Made by a program: the position numbers and the translations under genes
Shown here: piece after piece, positions 45,890-58,530 of the stretch
Position numbering within the stretch: the stretch's first letter is position 1
Layout: each line of letters begins with the position of its first letter
Notes under the pieces: model-generated
Database searches by the model: none
The model's input: only the letters and a program-made list of their open reading frames with translations
Told to the model about the DNA's origin: nothing
DNA from: Megalopta genalis
Lineage: Eukaryota; Arthropoda; Insecta; Hymenoptera; Halictidae
DNA: 64,000 nucleotides
Direction: 5' to 3'
Assembly: GCF_051020955.1 (NCBI RefSeq)
Contig: NC_135016.1
Coordinates: 13,100,001-13,164,000 of the forward strand

Positions 45890-46280
45890 TGAAAATGTAA
45901 TGATTTTATTGAATTTTGTACATTTTTTCTTTAGTTTGATAAATAGTGCCTTATAATTTTGTCAAAATGAAATTGTACTTTTGATTTGAATTAAAGTAAT
46001 ATTTTAAAAATTGTAATATAATTTTATTTAAATTTGTACATTTTCATTAGTTTTATAAATAGTGTACTACAATTTTGTCAAAGTAAAATCGTACTATTCC
46101 GATTGAAATTAAACCAATATTCTAAAAATTGTAATAATTTCATTTAATTTTGCGCATTTTCTTTATTTTCATACATAGTGTCTTATAATTATGTCCAAGT
46201 AGAATCACACTATTTTACTTGAAATTAAACTGATATTCTAAAAATTTTAATACTTTCATTTAGTTTTCAACATTTTCTTT
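45890..46280 (+). repeat. 116 bp tandem repeat, 3 units
   Basis: Units share ATTTTCTTTAGTTT, AAATAGTG and ATAATTTTGTCAAA (AAATAGTG at 45941, 46057; ACATAGTG at 46173). They are noticeably diverged. Confidence 0.8.
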
Positions 46281-48640
46281 AATTTGTTTAGATTGCTTCT
46301 TACATTTTATTATTGTCATTATTGTACTATTTTCGTTTGAATGAAACATTTCTTTTTACTTTCTGCAAAATTCATGAAACGGTTACTTAGAAACAAATTA
46401 TTTCGCTTCGCATGAAATGCATTTTAATGGAAGTATTATATTAAGTTGCTATCCTGACAATTTCCTAGATCTCTTGTAATTTTGTCCACCACCGTGTATG
46501 AGGATTATTTAATGTGTTCACCACTGTGTCAGTCGCTAATGACAGACACAGAACCGTCCATACAGCCTGCGTTGGTCACCTATAACCGATATATAACGCG
46601 TAATTACTTACGTTCATGTGATTACAAACAATTCTAATGATAACGTACGAGACAATAAATTTATGTCTTATGCTGTGAATATAAAGTTTATCTTTCTGTT
46701 CCTATTTTGAATATTTATCGTTAATTGTAACATCAATTTTATAATTCTTGTAACATCAATTTGTTCTGTTAGGTGATTTATTTTTGTAAACAAAGTTTTC
46801 GAAATCTTAAATTAATAGGTGGATTTATTGCTACAAAACAATTTTTTCTAGTCTACGAGTTTGCAAGTATTACTATTTGAATTTAATTATTATTTATTTA
46901 TTGCATTTAGACGATCTTATAAATGCCTGATCCAATCATTTCTATTCAGATTTTATTACTCCATAAATTGAACCTAAAATGATCAGATAATATTAAAGAA
47001 TAATTTATATTAGCAACCGAGTTTGATTTTATATTATTAAATGTATCTTTCAAACTTTCCATTGGTTGCACTTTACTTTTACGAATAAAATTAAACAAAA
47101 ATCCTTTGAATATAATATATTTTTTTAAATTATATTAGACATCTTTTTTACCATATTTTTATATATAACATTAATGAAAAATAATAATACCTTTTATTAA
47201 TTGGTTTTATTTGTATATCGAGTGGTAATGTTAAATTCGAGAATATAAGAGTGACAATGGATAATGAGGGAAAAAATAGCTTAATTAGAGTATGTATACC
47301 TTGACCAGTAGAATGGGTCGGCATTAGGTCAGACAGAAGTACTAGGAGAAGTACAGAACGCGTTCCCTTCGATTGTAGTACATTCATTGAAATTCTCATG
47401 CTGATAATGAAAGTTATAAGCATTAGTTTATTTATATAAAAAACTTCAATCTTATATTTTCTCATTTTTTTATCCTTATTAAATTACCAAATATCTATAG
47501 AGAACTTTCTGAAAGTTCTACGTGTTTTAATTGTACTTGAAATTAAATAACAATTAGTCGAAAATAATGAATCCATAATCTGCTTTATAAATTTTTATTG
47601 TGTCATTATTTACTTTTGTGTAAAATTGAATTATCTACATACGAGTTGCTGGTAATATAAAGTATATTTCGAATCTTTTCATAATTGACAGCATTCTTCA
47701 TTAATTTCATTATTTATTCGTTCTGTACAGACGAGCATTCCGTATTTTTTTATTTACCTACTACTTCATAGCACTCTAAGTTAATTATTCTGCAGAATTG
47801 TTATCTTGAAATATTTCATTTTCAAAAGAATTTTATTTTGGAAATGTGAGTGAGTGTAATAAATAATTCTTGTTAGTACACTAATAAATAACTAGAGTCA
47901 TTAAAAATATCAGAAATGAAAACGAATTGAATGATGTGTAAAATCAATAATTTTCATAAAAAGCAATTTAAACATAATTATCATCGAATCACTTTTGATA
48001 CAGTTTTGCAAATATCATTTTAATTCGATAAAGCATTAACGACTCTCGACACTTTTTCTCTCGTCATTCGAGAAACTTGTTAAACGCGCGTTGTCAAGTG
48101 CGATTAATAAATGTCGATGGATTTCTCGTTGCTCTTCGCTCGTGTTCGACTACAGGTCGAGGTGTTGGACAATCGTTGTTATGCAGGATGCATAATTTTG
48201 TTAACACCGCGAACAATAGCGAGCTAACAGGCTACGAAATCATCGGAATATGACGGAAAATCGTCGTTCATAATGCACTCGAATTAGAGTAATTGCGTAT
48301 TGTTGCAGCCACACGTGTAACGTGTAATATTACTTATCATTATGCAACATATTTACAAGGACTCGGTTCCGTTGTTAATGAACAACAGCGCAAACAATTC
48401 TAAATATTAATTCGGCGGATACGTCAATCTAATTCCGATATCAATAATTAGTTATCGCTATTTCTATCAATCTCGGTAATTAATTGTCATTCTCGATTAT
48501 CCAAACTACGTAACATTTGACGAGCCGAATAAAATCGACGTTATACGTTGTATTCGTTCTTGCAAATTTTTTTGACATTATTACGTTTATTAACAATTAG
48601 ATGTATTATTTTTAAGCGTTTATAAAATATGAATATATTC
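46281..48640. other. AT-rich unique DNA
   Basis: No gene was recognised. 48040-48560 is less AT-rich, without repeats, and has clustered TAATT/TTAAT words. It might be conserved regulatory DNA, but this cannot be judged from one sequence. Confidence 0.3.
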
Positions 48641-48810
48641 ATATTTTATAGTATATATATATAGTTATATATAGTATAGTATATATATGTATAGTATATA
48701 TGTAGTATATATAGTATATATAATAGTATAGTATATATGTAGTATATATAGTATATATAATAGTATAGTATATATGTAGTATATATAGTATATATAATAG
48801 TATAGTATAT
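48640..48810 (+). repeat. AT-rich minisatellite of about 37 bp
   Basis: TGTAGTATATATAGTATATA repeats at 48701, 48739 and 48775. Confidence 0.75.
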
Positions 48811-48829
48811 ATTGTATAACATTGTACAC

Positions 48830-49930
48830 AATGTTATCAATAGCATCGATAGTTCTTCATGAGAATAATTCACGCACTTTCTGTTATGGTTGTAACTGCA
48901 AATGCGTCATGGACTTTATTTATGGACTTGTATGAATTTTAATTAAATTTATTTAATTTTAATTAAAATTACATTTCTTTTCAAACAGTATTATTGTAAT
49001 TGTTATCGTGCATTTATGAAATGTCTAGATTTTTGAAATCCAAGAAAACGTAGAAATTAAGAAGCTTCGACAGCAGTTATACATATATATTATTTTTGCA
49101 ACAAGTAATCTTTTAGTTTCTTTCATTCTGATTTTTGTAAAACGATGTATATATCGAATTATTATCAACAATTTCATGAAACCAAAGTTTATAATCCTTG
49201 AAGTTATGGGGAACATCTGAATGCGAAGGGTTAAAAATTGAACATTAAACGAACAATTAAACCGAATTGTAAATTTTGAAGATCGAAAATTTAATAAATA
49301 TCGATTTAGTAAAAAAAATCGATTTAATAAATAGTCTAATTATTCGTTCGAGACGCGTTTAAAATATTCTCGATATAATATCGTGGGTTCGACGCGACGA
49401 CGTATGTCAGTCCTCGTGCATTACACTTCATCAACTACTAACAAGCTCGTTAGAACGACAAACGGTAGGTGTATTGGTGTGTGTATAGGTAACGTTACGC
49501 GTCGTGAAATCAGCCTGGTGCCGGCAGTCCTGTCCATGCAGTTAATTACAAAGAGCTCATTTTCGCGATACCGGTCGTAGTTATTTATTCGTCAATCTGT
49601 CCCAACGTATTAATTACTTTCTTATGTGTCCAACGAAATGAAAGCTTTGACTTCGCCCCCGTGACTTCGTTATATCCTTTATCTTTTCTTTGTCCCGGGC
49701 ACGGCTCTAATAAATGAGATTTTCGATCCTCTTCTTTGTTCCTTATTCACTTTGGCGGGAGGAGTGTGTTTCGCTTTCGTTTTGTTGATTCCCCGCTTTT
49801 GTGATTCCTTCTTGGTTAATGAACGTAAAATGTTTGTCAGACGCAATCCTGGCAATTTCACTGTTGTTAAGGTAGTGCGAGGTAATCAGTGCGTTTGTTT
49901 ATGAGAACAGGAATTTATTCATTGTGTAAT
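48830..49930. other. Unique DNA
   Basis: AT-rich to about 49370, then GC-richer to 49600 (a 65-codon frame at 49383-49580 without motifs). No gene was recognised. Confidence 0.3.
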
Positions 49931-49937
49931 GTGTTAA

Positions 49938-50152
49938 CTCCTTGCCCCACGATTTCTTTCACAGCTACGTTAATTAGCACTTCATCGAAATAATTTCTCT
50001 AATGGAACAACACAATTTTTGACTCTTGCGTGTGTCTCGATTTACGCTCATTCCCAGGTTTTTATGACAGAAGAAGCGAATAACATTTGTATTCAATACA
50101 TTTTTTATGAAATCTTCATCACGGGTCTGACTGATTGTTATAGTGCAAGGGG
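49938..50152. mobile_element. piggyBac-type TTAA MITE, 215 bp
   Basis: Flanked by exact TTAA (49934-49937, 50153-50156). Ends CTCCTTGCCCCACG and, read inward from the right, CCCCTTGCACTATAA are imperfect inverts. No coding sequence. Confidence 0.75.
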
Positions 50153-50156
50153 TTAA

Positions 50157-51735
50157 TACTGACACTAATATTTATCGCTGTACCCTGTTGTTCTATCGCT
50201 TTTATTTATTTAACCTGACTCATTTAATTTTGGTAAGTTTCATTTCGATTCTGCTTACTTAGTTTTAATTTCATCTCTAGTATGTTTACATAGAATGTCT
50301 TCTCAGACTGTTATTGAAAAATTAAAAATTCAATCAATTTCCTTATTTGATTTTGCTTTCATTTCAAAACTAGAAATTCAATCAACTGTTTATATTATAT
50401 TTAGTTTTTGTGATATAGAACCATTTAACTTAGTTTTAATCCGACTCTAATCTAAATTTTATAGAAAATGTTTTCTTATCGCAGCTGTTTTTTAAAATCT
50501 ATTTTGTATTAGACTGTTTGTATTTAATATGACTGATCTAGATCCTGCTTATTATTCGTTTTTAATCCGAAATCTAGACTAAATTTTCTAAAAAATATTC
50601 TCTCATGGCTGCCGTTGAGAAATAAAAAAAATCATCTAACTTTTCTTATTTAATTTGCCCTGTTTATTTATTTATAATTTGATCTGCAGTATGTAGAGAA
50701 TCTTTTCTCTCCAAATTCAATTTCTTAGAAGAATGAATTTCTCTAATTTTGATAATTATGACCGTGCTACTTATTCTTAACATTAAATTGATTTTTAAAA
50801 GAGTTTTCAATTCTTGGATTTGTTTTTACAGTTATTTTCAAGAATTATCTTTTGTTTGAAAAAAGTAGTTCATTCCACTTTGTTATGTTAGTTGAAAATT
50901 TAATGTTCCATCGCGTGCATTCATGGCGAAATGTAAATTATATGCCTAATACAACTTGTGCAATTATGTGCACGCAAACTGTAATTGAGAACCAATTAAT
51001 TATTTACATTCCAGAATAAATTGTGTCCAGCCGTAATTAGGAATTAATTGCCTACAGTAACCCCGTAAACAAGCTGAAATTAATTGTTGTTGCACTATTT
51101 CTGGCCAGATATTCTGTACGGAGTATATATATCAACAATGAATAAATAGTTATCAATGTTTATTATCAAAAAGTTCTTCTTATCAATAAAATTTGCTTCG
51201 AAATAAATTCCAGTTCTCACGTTGCTATTACACGATTATGAATGTATTTGTATGTATTCGGAATATGTACATTTAATTAACCAAAAATATCGATATAAAA
51301 ATATATAGTTATAAGTAAATGTGGTCTAGACACTAAAATAATTAATACTTTGAGTAGTGCCTATTTATTCTTAATTTTATTTTAAATGAAAAATAAAAAG
51401 GTTTTTCCGAATCGAACGAAACTTTCAACGATTTTTCACACATTTCCGATGATCTGTTAACAAAATGTTTCTAACAAAAGTTCATCAGTATTTACTTTCC
51501 TACGAATTTTATTTATTTTTCCATCAAATTTCAGAAACAACATTTTTTTAGTCATATTAATTCTTTTAATTTTAATATGTATTTTCGACTTCATAATATT
51601 ATAGCTGGTATCGGAACAAATTCAATGAACTATCAAGCCAAACCGTGCCGGTGTGATTTCTTCGAACAGTCCTGACCATGGTATCGGATCTTAATTCGGT
51701 CATGTTCGCAATTATGCTATAACCATAGTTAGGCA
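50157..51735. other. AT-rich DNA with weak internal similarity
   Basis: 50210-50720 has loosely repeated segments (TTTTAATCCG, CTAGACTAAATTTT, GAAAAT.TTCTC) at roughly 130-150 bp spacing, probably an old tandem repeat. Nothing else was recognised. Confidence 0.35.
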
Positions 51736-52210
51736 TTATTCGAATAAAATTTCATTCGAATACTATTTCCAGTAAATTCTTTGAACAAACTTTTATTCGA
51801 ATAATATTTCGAATAGATTCTTCGAAACAAATTTTATCCGACAAATATTTCGAATAAACTTTTATTCGAATACAATTTAATTCGGATAATATATCGAATA
51901 AATTCTTCCAATGAAATTTTATTCGACAAATATTTCGAATAGATACTTCGAATTAAATTCGATTCAAATAATATATCGTATAAATTCTTCGAATAAAATT
52001 TCCAGTAAATTCCTCGAATAACATTTTATTCGATAAATATTTCAAATTAATTCCTCGAATATATATATATATATATATATAATAATATATATTAATATAT
52101 TTATTAATATATTATTAATAATAATATAATAATATTAATATAATATAATATATAATAATATTAATACATTATTAATATATTTATTAATATATTATATATA
52201 TTTTATTCAA
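51735..52210. repeat. TTCGAATAAA palindromic repeats, then AT-rich repeat
   Basis: ATTCGAATAAAATTTCATTC-type words recur to about 52060, then ATTAATATATTTATTAATAT-type sequence to 52210. Confidence 0.7.
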
Positions 52211-52249
52211 ATAAGATTTGAATAAAATATGCTTAGCTATGACAATAAC

Positions 52250-52680
52250 CCTAACCTTGAAGCAACACCGAAATTATTTTGGTCGCAGGTAAACCAGGTA
52301 CACAGACCACCGTGCACCCTGAACCCGCTTCGCTGATCAACACAAAACAGGAGTTCCGAACCATGAAAAAGTCAGACTCCGTGGAAGTTTCGTTTTCAGG
52401 GACAGCCTTGACAGGCAAAGTCGGTGGCCAGGTGGAAGGAAGGAAGGAAGCGCGGAAGGAATGTGCGCCGGTTCGGGGCCGCCGGAAGGCGTCGGTGTCG
52501 ACGATACGTTTCCGGCGGTGCCGGCCGGCCACTTTGAGCAAGTTTGCCCCTTGATCGTGGACAATACTGAGGGCGAGGACCGCTCGTTACACGCTGCGTG
52601 CCCACGAAGGATATGGACGCGGCTCTGCTCGGCTCCGCTTTGCTCCGCTCTGCTCGCGCCGGTCTCGCAATTTTATTTAC
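52250..52680. other. GC-rich island; possible exon at 52289-52434
   Basis: After an acceptor-like TTTTGGTCGCAG the plus strand is open (GKPGTQTTVHPEPASLINTK, then QEFRTMKKSDSVEVSFSGTA) up to a donor-like GGCCAG|GTGGAA near 52431. The residue mix looks like real protein, but I do not recognise it, and the opposite strand is also open. From 52430 the sequence becomes purine- and then GC-rich low complexity. Confidence 0.25.
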
Positions 52681-52682
52681 GC

Positions 52683-52787
52683 TTTGCAACCGATTTTCAT
52701 TCCGTTCGTTCGTTCAGACTTTTATACATTACCCTAGTTCGCCCCATCCTGGGGTACGCTTCGATAATATGGTCTCCAATGTCCGTA
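52683..52787 (+). pseudogene. Non-LTR retrotransposon reverse transcriptase fragment
   Basis: The plus-strand frame reads FATDFHSVRSFRLLYITLVR, then PILGYASIIWSPM. The L(Y)xxLVRPILEYAS(I/V)IWSP block is the well-known conserved segment after the palm of Jockey/I/R1-type non-LTR reverse transcriptases. Only about 35 residues are recognisable, and the flanking frame is unrelated, so this is a small fossil. The clade cannot be decided. Confidence 0.75.
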
Positions 52788-52876
52788 GGTTTCCCCGATT
52801 TTATGCACACACATCTGGCCCTCTCATGGCATTCAACGATCGCGAATATTCCACAATACTCGACGCGACCAACTTT

Positions 52877-53170
52877 ATGTACAGTGACCCACGAAAGTGT
52901 TTATCTTTTGAAATGCGATAACTTTTTAACAATCGAACTAAATGATTTTATTTTTTTTCTTCAGGTGACAGAGGGGCTAGTCTACTAGACAATGGTTCAA
53001 ATGCTTTCATTCAATTTTGCTATTACTTGGAATGACAAAGAAAAAATGAAAAACTTTCGATTTTTAATATTTTTTTATCTGAGCCTACAACGAAAATTTT
53101 AAAAATGTTTTTCCTAGATCTCGGCAACTTGTATGCATGCTGAAAATTTCGTCGAAATTGCATGAATACA
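52877..53170 (+). repeat. Dispersed palindromic repeat, left-half copy
   Basis: CAGTGACCCACGAAAGTGTT at about 52881 looks like a Tc1/mariner-type end. It is followed by AAATGCGATAACTTTTTAAC, TTTGCTATTACTTGGAATGA and TGTATGCATGCTGAAAATTT, in the same order as at 14835-15325. Confidence 0.6.
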
Positions 53171-53196
53171 TAATTAAATTATGTACGATTTTATAC

Positions 53197-53350
53197 GGTT
53201 GTATATAAATTATATATGATATATAATATATAATTGCATATAAATTATATATGATATATAATATATAATTGCATATAAATTATATATGATATAATAATAT
53301 ATAATTGCATATAAATTATATGAATGTATAATAAATAATTGCATACCAAT
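53197..53350 (+). repeat. 35 bp AT-rich tandem repeat, about 4 units
   Basis: TTGCATATAAATTATATATG at 53234, 53269 and 53305. Confidence 0.85.
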
Positions 53351-53709
53351 TGTATAAATATACTTTTAATTTTTGATATTTAAATATAAAGAGATTACAA
53401 TTCCTCTGGAACCTATTGCCTTTTTAAATAAGAAGGGTAATTTAATAATTTAATCTTAATAACCCTTTACACTCCGAACCATTCTGGACGTTGACTATCA
53501 GCTACTCAGTGCTACTTTGTGGCAGAAACGGGCATTTACAGACCCTCGTATTATTTAGTATGGTTTTGGAACTAACTAACATATTATAATGATATTGGAC
53601 TTATATGAATTGGCTGAAATCGAGAATTTTGCAAAAAAATCAATATTTTATTTTTCATAATTTTGTTACTATTTGTTTTATAATTTTGTTTTGTTGTTGT
53701 AATCGATAT

Positions 53710-53904
53710 CTATGCGAACTCTTTCTCTCGTCGCCTTGTTGCTTGGTCGATATCACTATCACTGCTATCAAAACGATAGACTAACTGTAGAAGAAAACCT
53801 TCTACAGTTAGTCTTTCTAACATATCTGTATAAACGTTTATCTGGAGCTCATCTTCACTACTACTTGTGTCATGAGACTCATTCGTGTTTAAACGTTTTG
53901 CCAT
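53710..53904 (-). pseudogene. piggyBac-like transposase N-terminal remnant
   Basis: Starts MAKRLNTNESHDTSSSEDEL and continues to YRFDSSDSDIDQATRRRE before a stop. Acidic Ser/Asp stretches of this type are usual in the disordered N-terminus of piggyBac transposases. The catalytic DDD domain and the Cys-rich C-terminal domain are missing. A 37 bp perfect hairpin (53778-53814) sits inside it and codes LTVEGFLLQL. The assignment depends mostly on the flanking ends; the N-terminus alone is not diagnostic. Confidence 0.5.
53778..53814. repeat. Perfect hairpin, 16 bp arms
   Basis: AGACTAACTGTAGAAG, loop AAAAC, then the exact inverse CTTCTACAGTTAGTCT. Confidence 0.9.
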
Positions 53905-54501
53905 TGTTCTAATAAAAAATATGAATAAATACATAGGTTGAAAATTTCTAATTGTTATTACTAACTCACAAGATGATATTTACCAAAAAAAACTTTTACC
54001 AAACAATTTATTCACCAAGAGAAGAATCACTTTTCCGATTTTCTCACTCGTTAGATCTATCAATACCGCTCGACGCTTCAAACCAGACTGAGTTCAGCTT
54101 TGAAAATCTTTTCCTCTAGATTTTATGATTATAAATCTCACTATACAGTGCGTGCTATGTTCGCACACCGATCTTTCTTCTACAAACTTGCCTTATCGCT
54201 CTTTTCAAGTGGCGCCTTTGAAGTGCTCGGACCGTCGTGAGCACGCCACTCACGTTCTCGTCAAAACCCGCTGACATTTCTTGTATATATCTTAGTAATT
54301 TTACTATATTTTGATTTGATTTCTTGTGCCATTTCAAGAGAAAACTTCAGGGAAACATGCATGTCTCAAAAAGTTGCGCTGAAATAACTCAATTCCCCGT
54401 AATCACTAATCAACTTTAATGTCCCATGAGTGGGGACATTCGAGTGATATGCTAGAATTACGATGGCCCACGAGAGGGAACAGCGGAGTGCAAAGGGATA
54501 A

Positions 54502-54640
54502 AGATCATGTAAATACATGATCGTGCAAGCGAAAAATAATCCTAACTACATATGAATCAGCCAAAATGTAAGAAATAAATAGGTATTGTTACTATATACA
54601 TGTTCACGTAGAGGGAAATACAACGACAAAAATGATTTCG
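54502..54640. other. Short AT-rich spacer
   Basis: Contains the palindrome GATCATGTAAATACATGATC (54505-54524). No other feature. Confidence 0.5.
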
Positions 54641-55130
54641 CCCAGCTGGAACCGCGTTTTAGACCACCGCGCTTAGTTTGGCATTCGTGACACGCACCGT
54701 CGATGACATGAGCCGCGTTGGGACCCTCCGACGTCGCTGCTGGGACGAATTATGATTCTCCATAGGCGCGTTTATGCGCCGGAATCGATGACGAGCCCCG
54801 GTCCTCGTCCCGGTCCTCGTCCCAGTGTACGTGTCGAAATGCTTTACGTGCGTCACTGGGTCTTACGATCTGTGACGTTGCTCGACAAACGCGACGGAAA
54901 CGCATGGCCGGCGCTGCGTGTGCACGAGAATTTTCGGACGTGGTGCCCGTCGACAGAGGGACTCTCGTTTAATCCTTTCGGGTTAAATTCGGTGTGTCTC
55001 GATTCCGACGGCTGCGTTCGAACCGGAATCGCGTTTATGCTCGACTACATTGGGCACCTATTGTTCGCCGGAAAAATTCATTGGGAATGCGTGCGATATG
55101 GTCTTTTCGATAGCGAATAGTGTTAGGTGA
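54640..55130. other. GC-rich island with overlapping frames
   Basis: A 122-codon frame on the plus strand (54752-55120) overlaps a 65-codon frame on the minus strand (54659-54856). The minus frame ends ...RVPTRLMSSTVRVTNAKL and has a GTRTGTRTG repeat. It looks like a basic C-terminal tail but cannot be assigned. One of them may be a host exon. Confidence 0.3.
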
Positions 55131-56159
55131 TATTTTTCGGGATGCTTAGTTTAGCGATTTGATGTTTGATGACTTCGTGTTGGTTGTTCTTTGTGGGTAC
55201 AATCTTTGAGAATAGTATCAAGAATTTTGTAAAATTGAAATATTTGATTGAATCGATTTAAGATCGAAAAGATGAGTTATGTGATATGAATTAGTAAAAT
55301 TATAATTTTATATTTATATGTTAAAAAATAAAATATATTTATGTAATTTAGATGAAATTATATTATACACATTTATATAATTTATATAAAATTATATAAT
55401 ATATTGACATATTTTATATAAAAGTATATAAAAGTATATATTTATATAATTTATATAAAATTATATTTTACAATTATATTTGTAAATAATGTTCCGTAAG
55501 AATACAGAAACTAACAGTAAGTAATATCGAACATATGTGCATGTAGTAACTCTATAGTTGCTAAATAAACCATCTGATTTAAAGGATTAATAAATAAATA
55601 AATAATAAAGATATTAAAACTGTGAAAACATAAAATCAATCTTGATTTTACTTGTGTTTGTCATAATTGACTACAGTCTAGTCATAGGCTTGTTAACAAT
55701 TTTGCAGTCGAAATTTCCTCTAAAAAGAAAAAATTATAGTCAAAGTCAGAGAGACTGTGATTGTTATCATTTGTAAAAGACAGCCCAACAAAGTAATCTG
55801 ATTAAAGAATCAACTGTTGTAATAGTTCGACAGTTTTATACTCTCATAATACATAAATGTTTATAAATAATTCTTGTTACATATTCAACCAAAACTGAAT
55901 ATCGAAAAATATTTGTTCACTACGTAGTTCGAAACTCAATGAATTTGGTAATTTCAGAATAATAATCAGTAACTAAAATTTTATCTGTGAAGTATTTACG
56001 AATGAAGTTACAAAATTATGGTATGAAAAATTAAAAATAAAATAAAATCGTCTCATCCAGGAGGTCGCTTAAAAAAAATGTAAAATTTTCATATTTGTCA
56101 AGTACACTTGAACTCGACTAACTCCTGATTAATTGCAAACAGTGCAATCGACGTAGGTT

Positions 56160-56194
<35 letters not shown>

Positions 56195-57780
56195 GAAAAT
56201 AAGTTACAGAGCACACGAGTAACATTTTTTATTTCCGGACCTCTGTTCTGGAAAAGCCGAGTTCGAACATACAAGTTACTCGACAAAATTAGATTTTCCC
56301 GGGAAAGGGCTTACAGATGAAACAATTTCGTTCTACATTTTTTACTTGTTTGTGCATGCAGAATAGGCTCCTGTTGTCTATACCACTCGACACCGGTTGG
56401 GAGTTTGCCAAGTGCACGTGTACTCGACAAATTTCAAAATTTGATTCTTTTGTCAAACGAAGTTTCAAGTGAAAGAACTGTGCTCCGCGTATTCCCATAT
56501 ATTTTTTTTTCCGCGTAGGATCATTGCTACGCAACTGCGTCACCATTGTCGACGCACTCTGTATAAATAAGTAGGATTTGTTACTGAATATTTTACTTTT
56601 TATTATTCTGTATGCTGTCCACGCTGTGAATCATAAAAATATTTTTATAGCTATGTTGTAGGCTGAGTCTTAAAATTATATCCAAATGAACGTGAAGATC
56701 GTTATTAACGTTAAATGGCATTTTATAAAGAAAGATATATCAGAATATTATGTAACGTAAAGGTCTGAATTTTTACTATTAAACTTGTCATTTATTGTTA
56801 CACTGCAGATTGTTATGTAAAATAAAAATTGTGTTTATCAATTACAAGAAATAGAGACGAAACAACAAGATGTTCCTTTTTTTAAATATTTTTAATAGAT
56901 TAAAGATAACCTATAGACATGTTTAAATTTGTTTAATCTCTCTAGTATTTTTTAATTGCAACTGCTCAATTGTTGTAATTCCATTAAATCGACAGACCGT
57001 TTTCAGTGTTAATAATTTTAATTGAATGATTTTCCAGATCCCTTGTGTATGATACATCCAATTTTAATTTATTATTATAAACTATTAACAAACTCGTTAT
57101 ATCAGAATTTGTCAATGCTGAAAATTAAATTTCATGAACTGCATATTTCGACATGTATCATAAATTTTTTTATAAAATTACATTATTTGGAAAGCATTAA
57201 ACAATTGAGATTCTCAACGACTATTAAATAGTACTAAATTATTTGCATTAAAATTTCACTGGTTTAAAAGGCATTCAGATTTCAATATTACGAAGTAGTA
57301 TCACACGGTACGTTGGTCTACACCTATTCAATCATCGGTCGTGATTTTTAACCTTGCGCAGACAATGGTGCATCGAAACGAATGGAAAATACAAACCGTA
57401 TACACCGACGGAATCGCAAAGCCTGCTAATGATACCACTATTGTTACATTGTGTTCCTGAAACGCGATGCAAACAATTCGAATTAAATTTATCTTTTACA
57501 AAAAAACCGCACGAACTTGCGCCAACAGCGAACACAATTAGCGTTAGTCAATACCAGTAAATTGGCTAATCTGATAATTCCGATATTGTTTTCGATCGGT
57601 TCGCAGGTTACTTTCAATGGAAATGATATCACTGTAAATGTTTTCTTTTTTTTTGGTTCTGTGGGATGGGGACATCAATTAATTGTTTGCGAGCTTACCA
57701 ATTTTCCTGCATATTTTCAGAACTTTTCTCTTCATATCTGGATGGTAACGGATTAATTGTAATATGTAATTTAATATCTA
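55131..57780. other. AT-rich DNA with a (CA)n microsatellite
   Basis: 55290-55480 is TTATATAAAATTATAT-type low complexity. (CA)n lies at 56160-56192. A decayed CTGCAGATT...ATGTAAAATAAAAATT MITE end is at about 56803. Frames at 57354-57560 and 57517-57756 (plus) have no recognised family. Confidence 0.35.
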
Positions 57781-57789
57781 AAGGTTATA

Positions 57790-58530
57790 TGAACTTATTC
57801 TTATTCCAGCGTCTGAATATTAAGGAATTTAATAAAATCTGAATGTTAAAAAGCTGATCGAGTTTTGTAATTTAATATCTAAATATTAAGAATAAAATCT
57901 GAATGTTAAAAAACTGTTTTGTAACTTAATATCTAAATATTGTCAACTGAATACGAATTTTTATTCCAGCGTCTGAATATTAGGAATTTAATAAAATCTG
58001 AATGTTAAAAAGCTGATCGAGTTTTGTAATTTAATATCTAAATATTAAGAATAAAATCTGAATGTTAAAAAACTGTTTTGTAACTTAATATCTAAATATT
58101 GTCAACTGAATACGAATTTTTATTCCAGCGTCTGAATATTAGGAATTTAATAAAATCTGAATGTTAAAAAGCTGATCGAGTTTTGTAATTTAATATCTAA
58201 ATATTAAGAATAAAATCTGAATGTTAAAAAACTGTTTTGTAACTTAATATCTAAATATTGTCAACTGAATATGAATTTTTATTCTAACGCCTGAATACTA
58301 GAAATTTAATAGAAATTCCTCACTTTATATCTGAATGGTAAATCATTAATTGAAATTTATAACTTAACATCAAAATATTGTCAACTTAATACGAATTTTT
58401 ATTCCAGCGTCTGAACACTAGAAATTTAATAAAAATTCTTCACTTTATATTTGAATGCTAACGAAATTGATTAAGATTTGTAACTTAATATCGAGCTATT
58501 ATATGACCCGAATAAAAAATCTACAGTATT
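57790..58530 (+). repeat. 159 bp tandem repeat, about 5 units
   Basis: GCGTCTGAATATTA starts at 57809, 57969 and 58128. Two diverged units follow (to 58530). Each unit holds two half-units, AAAGCTGATCGAGTTTTG and AAAACTGTTTTGTAAC, with TTAATATCTAAATATT. Confidence 0.9.

Larger units (their letters stand above)
53463..54497 (-). mobile_element. Probable piggyBac-like element, internally deleted
   Basis: The left end CCCTTTACACTCCG and the right end CGGAGTGCAAAGGG are inverts with one mismatch. ATAA on both sides (53459-53462, 54498-54501) is a variant of the TTAA target duplication. The only coding remnant is an acidic transposase-like N-terminus on the minus strand (53710-53904). The element is about 1.0 kb, against 2.3-2.5 kb for autonomous piggyBacs. 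Confidence 0.65.
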
